NCBI GenBank assembly: GCA_904419835.1
Contig: CAJFTA010000036.1
Location: forward strand, 1-26,699
Origin: an uncultured Pseudoflavonifractor sp.
GTDB taxonomy: Bacteria > Bacillota > Clostridia > Oscillospirales > Oscillospiraceae
Reading direction: 5' to 3'
DNA: 26,699 nucleotides
Below the pieces are notes generated by a model. The model had not been told where the DNA came from and did no database searches. It saw only the letters and a list, made by a program, of their open reading frames with translations. Positions 22,968 through 26,699 of this stretch are shown here, one piece after another. Every line of letters starts with the position of its first letter. The stretch's first letter is position 1. Made by a program: the position numbers and the translations under genes.

Positions 22968-24043
22968 ACTATCTGGTGCTGGAGACCCATCCGGCTTATG
23001 CGGTCCTGCTGGATGAGGAGGGGCGTTTCCTGAAAGCGGCCAACCTGCGCTACCAGGTGGGAGACACTGTGCAGGAGATTGTGGAGCTCCGGCCGACGCA
23101 GAAGAAGTCTGTTTCCCTCTGGAAGCCCATATCCGCCTTGACAGGCTTGGCCGCCTGTCTCTGTCTGGTATTCTTCGGATATTACCAGCCCAATTTCACC
23201 CCCTACGGCGCCCTGCGTATCCAGATCAACCCGGACGTGGAGCTCACCCTCAGCCGCACTGACCGGGTGCTGGAGCTGGAGGGGCTCAACCCCGACGGCC
23301 AGTCACTGATCAATGGGTACGAGTTCGGCGGTAAGGACCGGGTGGAAGTGACTGAGGAACTGGTGGACCGGGCCATTGCCATGGGCTATCTCTCCAGCGG
23401 AGAGACGGTGTCCATCACAGTTTCCAGCGCCGACGCTGACTGGCAGGCCAAAGAGGAGCAGGAGGCCCGGTCGGATCTGGAAGAGCGGTACGGGGAGACC
23501 ATCGTGATCCAGATTGGTCCCGCCGCCGAAGAACTGCCAGCTGAGGAAGTGGTGATCCCCGTGGCGCCATCCGAACCTGAGCCTGTCCCGGAGCCAACGC
23601 CCGAGCCCAGGCCAGAACCGTCCATTCAGCCGCCGGTCTCGGACGACACCGACTATGGCCCCAATGCCGACGGCATCACGGATTACGATGATGATGACTG
23701 GTACGGGGACCCCACCGGCTCTGATCACCCCGACGACAGCGATGACTGGGATGATGATGACGATGACTGGTACGGGGACCCCACCGGCTCTGATCACCCC
23801 GACGACAGTGATGACTGGGATGACGATGACGATGACTGGTACGGGGACCCCACCGGCTCTGATCACCCCGACGACAGTGATGACTGGGATGACGATGACG
23901 GTGACTGGTACGGGGACCCCACCGGCTCTGATCACCCCGACGACAGCGATGACTGGGATGACAATGACGACGATTGGGACGGCGAGGATGACTGGGACGA
24001 TGACGGTGATGACGGTGATGACGGATGGGGTGACGATGACTGA
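22964..24043 (+). CDS. rsgI: Anti-sigma-I factor RsgI with Asp-rich tandem-repeat ectodomain
   Basis: The 359-residue membrane protein starts with an RsgI N-terminal domain (1-45; MNYLVLETHPAYAVLLDEEG) that should bind SigI in the cytosol. One membrane helix follows (about 54-74). The extracellular RsgI domain (about 82-190) includes IQINPDVEL with Asn89-Pro90; in clostridial RsgI proteins the Asn-Pro bond of this motif is reported to be self-cleaved during signalling. A Pro/Glu-rich linker (about 195-223) leads to one copy of DDTDYGPNADGITDY (227-241), four 23-residue repeats around WYGDPTGSDHPDDSDDW (244-335) and an Asp/Trp/Gly tail. Where cellulosome-type RsgI proteins carry sugar-binding modules, this one has an extremely acidic tail, suggesting cation or polycation sensing (inference). 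It is translationally coupled to sigI by ATGA. Confidence 0.9.
   Translation: MNYLVLETHPAYAVLLDEEGRFLKAANLRYQVGDTVQEIVELRPTQKKSVSLWKPISALTGLAACLCLVFFGYYQPNFTPYGALRIQINPDVELTLSRTDRVLELEGLNPDGQSLINGYEFGGKDRVEVTEELVDRAIAMGYLSSGETVSITVSSADADWQAKEEQEARSDLEERYGETIVIQIGPAAEELPAEEVVIPVAPSEPEPVPEPTPEPRPEPSIQPPVSDDTDYGPNADGITDYDDDDWYGDPTGSDHPDDSDDWDDDDDDWYGDPTGSDHPDDSDDWDDDDDDWYGDPTGSDHPDDSDDWDDDDGDWYGDPTGSDHPDDSDDWDDNDDDWDGEDDWDDDGDDGDDGWGDDD
23693..23968 (+). repeat. Four 69-bp tandem repeats in rsgI
   Basis: Four consecutive 69-base units each encode 23 residues built around WYGDPTGSDHPDDSDDW. The DNA is nearly identical between units, with changes mostly at third positions and in GAT/GAC choice, which indicates recent expansion. 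A related single unit occurs near the end of the next gene. Confidence 0.9.
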
Positions 24044-24117
24044 ATGATTGAAAAATTTTTCCGCTCCGCCCCCGGTTTCGTGGGCCTGCCGCCGTATTCT
24101 TCTGATGGAAGCAAAAA

Positions 24118-24167
24118 GAAAAAATTTCTCACCGACCCCGCTTTTTCAGCAGCAGCTTCGTATCCTA
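24118..24167 (+). promoter_or_regulatory. Candidate sigma-I-type promoter of the Asp-repeat lipoprotein gene
   Basis: GAAAAAAT (24118-24125), CGACCCCG (24133-24140), 18 bases, CGTATCCTA (24159-24167). The two core blocks and their spacing are identical to those upstream of sigI. The last block lies 48 bases before the start codon. Confidence 0.65.
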
Positions 24168-24215
24168 TCCATACAAGCGCCACACAAAACCTGATTTTCT
24201 GAGGAGATGAATCAA

Positions 24216-25397
24216 ATGAAGCAGAACAACACTTCCAAACTGTTCGGCCTGGCTCTGACCGCCGCCCTGACCATGACCGCCCTGACCGCCTGCGGGAACA
24301 GCGCCGGCACAACATCTCTCCCCGAGGCTCCCAATACCAGCGCCGCCCTTCAGGAGGAGACCGGCGGCAGCGTGGGCACCGTCCTCCTGAGCGTGAACCC
24401 GGAGATCGAAATGGACTATGATGAGGCGGGCAATGTGGTGGCCCTGAACGCGCTCAATGATGACGGCAGAGCGGTTCTGACCGGCTACACCGGCTACGAG
24501 GGCAGGCCCTGTACAGCCGTTGTGGGCGAGCTGGTGGACGAGATCAACGCTGGCGGCTACTTCGACGCCACCATTGACGGCCGCGAAAAGAACATTGTCC
24601 TCAAGCTGGAGCGGGGCTCCCAGTATCCCAGCGACCAGTTCCTGAACGAACTGGCCGAGGCCGTCCGCCTGGTGGTGGAGGCCGACCAGATCGGATCCCA
24701 GACCGTGGCCCTGGACAGCGACGACTACGACGACACTTATGGGGATAAGGGGTACATCAATGCCGCAGCCGCCCAGAACATCCTCTCCACCCAGCTGGGC
24801 CGGGATGACATCCAGTTCGTGGAGAAGGATTACGACTTGGATGACGGGGAGTATGAGGTGGAGTTCGTCATGGACGGCGTGGAGTATGAGTACGAAGTGA
24901 ATGCCGTCACCGGAAAGGTCACCGAAATGGACATGGACCACCAGGACTACGACGACACGGACTACGGCCCCAATGCCGACGGTATCACGGACTACGACGA
25001 CACGGACTACGGCCCCAATGCCGACGGTATCACGGACTACGACGACGACACGGACTATGGCCCCAATGCCGACGGTATCACGGACTACGACGACACGGAC
25101 TATGGCCCCAATGCCGACGGCATCACGGACTACGACGACACGGACTATGGCCCCAATGCCGACGGCATCACGGACTACGACGATACGGACTACGGCCCCA
25201 ATGCCGACGGCATCACGGACTACGATGACACCGACTACGGTCCCAATGCGGATGGCATCACCGATTACGATGACTACGGTGACGATGACGACTGGTATGG
25301 CGACCCCACCGGCTCCGACTATCCCGGCGACAGCGATGACTGGGACGACGATGATGACGATGACGACTGGGACGATGATGACGACTGGGACGACTAA
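24216..25397 (+). CDS. Secreted lipoprotein with RsgI-like domain, PepSY domain and Asp-rich repeats
   Basis: The 393-residue protein has a lipoprotein signal peptide with lipobox LTAC (Cys26). Residues about 52-160 resemble the extracellular domain of RsgI: VLLSVNPEIEMDYDEAGNVV with Asn61-Pro62, then LNDDGRAVLTGY and VVGELVDEINAGGYF. There is no anti-sigma domain. A PepSY-type domain follows (about 176-243; AAAAQNILSTQLGRDD, EYEYEVNAVTGKVTEMDMD). Next come seven copies of DDTDYGPNADGITDY (246-351) and a tail with one WYGDPTGSD unit and long Asp/Trp runs. ATG 24216 has GAGGAG nine bases upstream; ATG 24207 abuts it. The gene follows its own sigma-I-like promoter, and its 3' end overlaps the polyphosphate polymerase gene. 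It may sense the same ligand as RsgI, or bind metal or polyphosphate outside the cell; this is inference. Confidence 0.85.
   Translation: MKQNNTSKLFGLALTAALTMTALTACGNSAGTTSLPEAPNTSAALQEETGGSVGTVLLSVNPEIEMDYDEAGNVVALNALNDDGRAVLTGYTGYEGRPCTAVVGELVDEINAGGYFDATIDGREKNIVLKLERGSQYPSDQFLNELAEAVRLVVEADQIGSQTVALDSDDYDDTYGDKGYINAAAAQNILSTQLGRDDIQFVEKDYDLDDGEYEVEFVMDGVEYEYEVNAVTGKVTEMDMDHQDYDDTDYGPNADGITDYDDTDYGPNADGITDYDDDTDYGPNADGITDYDDTDYGPNADGITDYDDTDYGPNADGITDYDDTDYGPNADGITDYDDTDYGPNADGITDYDDYGDDDDWYGDPTGSDYPGDSDDWDDDDDDDDWDDDDDWDD
24951..25268 (+). repeat. Seven 45-bp tandem repeats in the lipoprotein gene
   Basis: Seven units encode DDTDYGPNADGITDY, six of 45 bases and one with an extra Asp codon (48 bases). 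Units 1-6 are almost identical in DNA; unit 7 is more diverged (GGTCCCAATGCGGATGGC). One more unit lies in rsgI at 23642-23686. The D-x-D....N-A-D-G pattern is loosely like calcium-binding loops. Confidence 0.93.
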
Positions 25398-26076
25398 GTT
25401 CCCGCAGCTGCGCCACGAGTGGAAGCACCAGATCTCTCCCCCGGAGGATCTGGTGCTCTCCGGGCGGCTGCGCCGTCTGTTTCCCCACGACCACCACGCA
25501 GGGCCGGACGGGTCCTATCGGGTGACCAGCCTGTACTTCGACACGCCTTACGATGCCGCGCACCGAGAAAAGCTGGACGGGGTGGACCGCCGGGAGAAGT
25601 TCCGCCTGCGGTACTACGGAGATGATCCCGCCTGGCTGAAGCTGGAGAAAAAGTTCAAGGTGAACGGCCTGTGCGGCAAGCGCTCCGCCCGCCTCTCCCG
25701 GGAGGAGGGGGAACGGCTGCTGGCGGGAGAGCTGGACTTTCTTCTGGAGCGGGAGGAGCCCCTGCTGGCTGAGCTGTACAGCAAGCTGCGGGGCAGCCTT
25801 CTGACCCCCCGGACGGCGGTCTGCTACGACCGGGAGGCATTCTCCTATGCGCCGGGCAATGTGCGCGTCACCCTGGACCGGAACCTCCGCACCGGGTTGA
25901 GCGCCCTGGATTTTTTCCGCCCGGAGCGCTTTTCCCTCAAGCCCCTCCCCGGCCTCACGGTGCTGGAGGTCAAATACGACGCCTTTCTGCCCGATCTTGT
26001 GCGCCTGGCCGTTCAGATCCCGGACCGCCGGGCCGGGGCCTGCTCCAAGTACGCCCTGTGCCGCCGGTTCGACTAA
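25375..26076 (+). CDS. VTC-domain protein, putative polyphosphate polymerase
   Basis: The 233-residue protein is almost entirely one VTC domain, the tunnel-shaped catalytic fold of yeast Vtc4, which makes polyphosphate from ATP. Visible family segments are LRHEWKHQI at the start, HAGPDGSYRVTSLYFDTPYD, EKLDGVDRREKFRLRYYG with the Arg-x-Arg pair, LKLEKKFKVNGLCGK, DRNLRT, and LEVKYDAFLPD near the end with the conserved Glu and Lys. The frame is open far upstream, but only because it crosses the Asp repeats in another frame. I place the start at ATG 25375 (or 25378), inside the last codons of the lipoprotein gene. There is no clear ribosome binding site, so translational coupling is likely. The DUF4956 gene 25 bases later is a usual neighbour of bacterial VTC proteins. 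Product chemistry is not shown here. Confidence 0.87.
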   Translation: MMTTGTTKFPQLRHEWKHQISPPEDLVLSGRLRRLFPHDHHAGPDGSYRVTSLYFDTPYDAAHREKLDGVDRREKFRLRYYGDDPAWLKLEKKFKVNGLCGKRSARLSREEGERLLAGELDFLLEREEPLLAELYSKLRGSLLTPRTAVCYDREAFSYAPGNVRVTLDRNLRTGLSALDFFRPERFSLKPLPGLTVLEVKYDAFLPDLVRLAVQIPDRRAGACSKYALCRRFD

Positions 26077-26101
26077 GAAACATACAGGAAGGAGTGGCCC
26101 C

Positions 26102-26699
26102 ATGACCACCTTTCAGGACATCTTCAAATCCAGCTTTCTGGAGCGGCTGGACAGCGTCTCCCTGCTGGATACTGCCATCGCCCTGGCGCTGGCCTTTCTG
26201 CTGGGCCTGTTTATTTTCCTGGTGTACAAACGAAGCTACAGCGGGGTGATGTACTCCCCCAGCTTCGGCACGACACTGATCGCCCTCACCCTCATCACCA
26301 CCCTGCTGATCCTGGCGGTGACCAGCAATATCGTGCTCTCCCTGGGCATGGTGGGCGCCCTGTCTATCGTCCGCTTCCGCACCGCCATCAAGGAGCCCAT
26401 GGACATCGCCTTTCTGTTCTGGGCCATCGCGGCGGGCATCGTGCTGGCGGCGGGGCTGATCCCGCTGGCAGTACTGGGGAGCCTCTTCGTGGGGGTGGTG
26501 CTGCTGGTGTTCTCCCGGCAGAAGAACGGGGAGTCCCCCTATATCCTGGTGGTGCGCTGCTCCTCCCCCCGGGAGGAGGAGCAGGTCCGCGCTCTGGTGA
26601 AGGCCCGGGTGCGCCGCCTGAACCTGAAGAGCAAGGCGGTCTCCCCGGGGGAGATCGAGCTGAACTTCGAGGTGCGCCTGCGGGAGGCGGACACCGGCT
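26102..26699 (+). CDS. DUF4956 membrane protein (3' end outside window)
   Basis: The visible 199 residues start MTTFQDIFKSSFLERLDSVS and contain four or five hydrophobic segments: LLDTAIALALAFLLGLFIFL, TTLIALTLITTLLILAV, IVLSLGMVGALSIVRFRTA, DIAFLFWAIAAGIVLAAGL and PLAVLGSLFVGVVLLVF. A cytosolic part follows (PYILVVRCSSPREEEQVRAL). The GMVGALSIVRFRTAIK segment is the strongest mark of DUF4956, a family often encoded beside VTC-domain and CotH-type kinase genes. Its role is unknown; a membrane partner or channel for the VTC product is a reasonable guess. AAGGAG precedes ATG 26102 by about eight bases. The gene follows the VTC gene by 25 bases in the same operon. Confidence 0.87.
   Translation, partial: MTTFQDIFKSSFLERLDSVSLLDTAIALALAFLLGLFIFLVYKRSYSGVMYSPSFGTTLIALTLITTLLILAVTSNIVLSLGMVGALSIVRFRTAIKEPMDIAFLFWAIAAGIVLAAGLIPLAVLGSLFVGVVLLVFSRQKNGESPYILVVRCSSPREEEQVRALVKARVRRLNLKSKAVSPGEIELNFEVRLREADTG

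Noticed and set aside
23655..24047. Frame rich in TGTGTPPALITPTT over the rsgI repeats
   Set aside because: Out-of-frame reading of the 69-bp repeats; no start signal.
24901..25374. Upstream extension of the VTC frame through the repeat region
   Set aside because: It reads the Asp-rich repeats in another frame, giving a Thr/Pro/Met-rich low-complexity product. The repeat units are clearly under selection in the lipoprotein frame.
23642..25390. CRISPR-like regular repeats
   Set aside because: The repeats are contiguous coding units in frame, without unique spacers.

Overview
The window looks like the chromosome of a GC-rich, anaerobic, spore-forming Firmicute of the Oscillospiraceae type (Flavonifractor / Pseudoflavonifractor / Lawsonibacter-like). 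Pointers are a monomeric [FeFe]-hydrogenase, the spore germination protein YpeB, a sigma-I/RsgI pair, Gram-positive lipoproteins, and SLH-anchored surface protein. The genus is inferred from gene content and style, not proven.

Layout. 1-2041 appears to be the right end of a prophage or phage-like island: the C-terminal part of a holin, a terminator, and an oppositely oriented, AT-richer P-loop ATPase gene that looks like cargo. It ends inside the first 35 codons of a conserved clostridial gene (2021-2143, minus), which is therefore truncated. 2230-6187 is core chromosome: hydrogenase (minus), a NimA/pyridoxamine-oxidase-like flavoprotein, and ypeB, whose start codon touches a terminator-like hairpin. 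6473-10417 is one very large c-di-GMP protein with an EAL module in the first half and an active-looking GGDEF domain at its C-terminus.

10418-12448 is gene-poor: an intergenic repeat element, a small lipoprotein gene with an 18-bp palindrome upstream, hairpin-rich DNA, and tRNA-Leu(CAA) on the minus strand with clear promoter and terminator. 12449-21196 holds a 2148-residue LRR/SLH cell-wall surface protein followed by a histidine kinase and response regulator that overlap by 4 bp. Copies of one intergenic repeat family lie before the surface protein and on both sides of the kinase/regulator pair, the last in inverted orientation. 21197-22226 has no convincing gene.

22154-26699 is the most striking part: sigma-I, its membrane anti-sigma factor RsgI, a secreted lipoprotein, a VTC-type polyphosphate polymerase domain protein and a DUF4956 membrane protein (cut by the window end). 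RsgI and the lipoprotein both carry the RsgI-type extracellular domain with its Asn-Pro motif, and both end in the same two families of Asp-rich tandem repeats in reciprocal copy number (1+4 versus 7+1). Near-identical candidate promoters (A-tract, CGACCCCG, 18 nt, CGTATCCTA) lie before sigI and before the lipoprotein gene. My reading is a self-regulated sigma-I circuit in which two Asp-rich surface sensors control a putative polyphosphate-related output module. The family assignments are firm; the circuit is inference.
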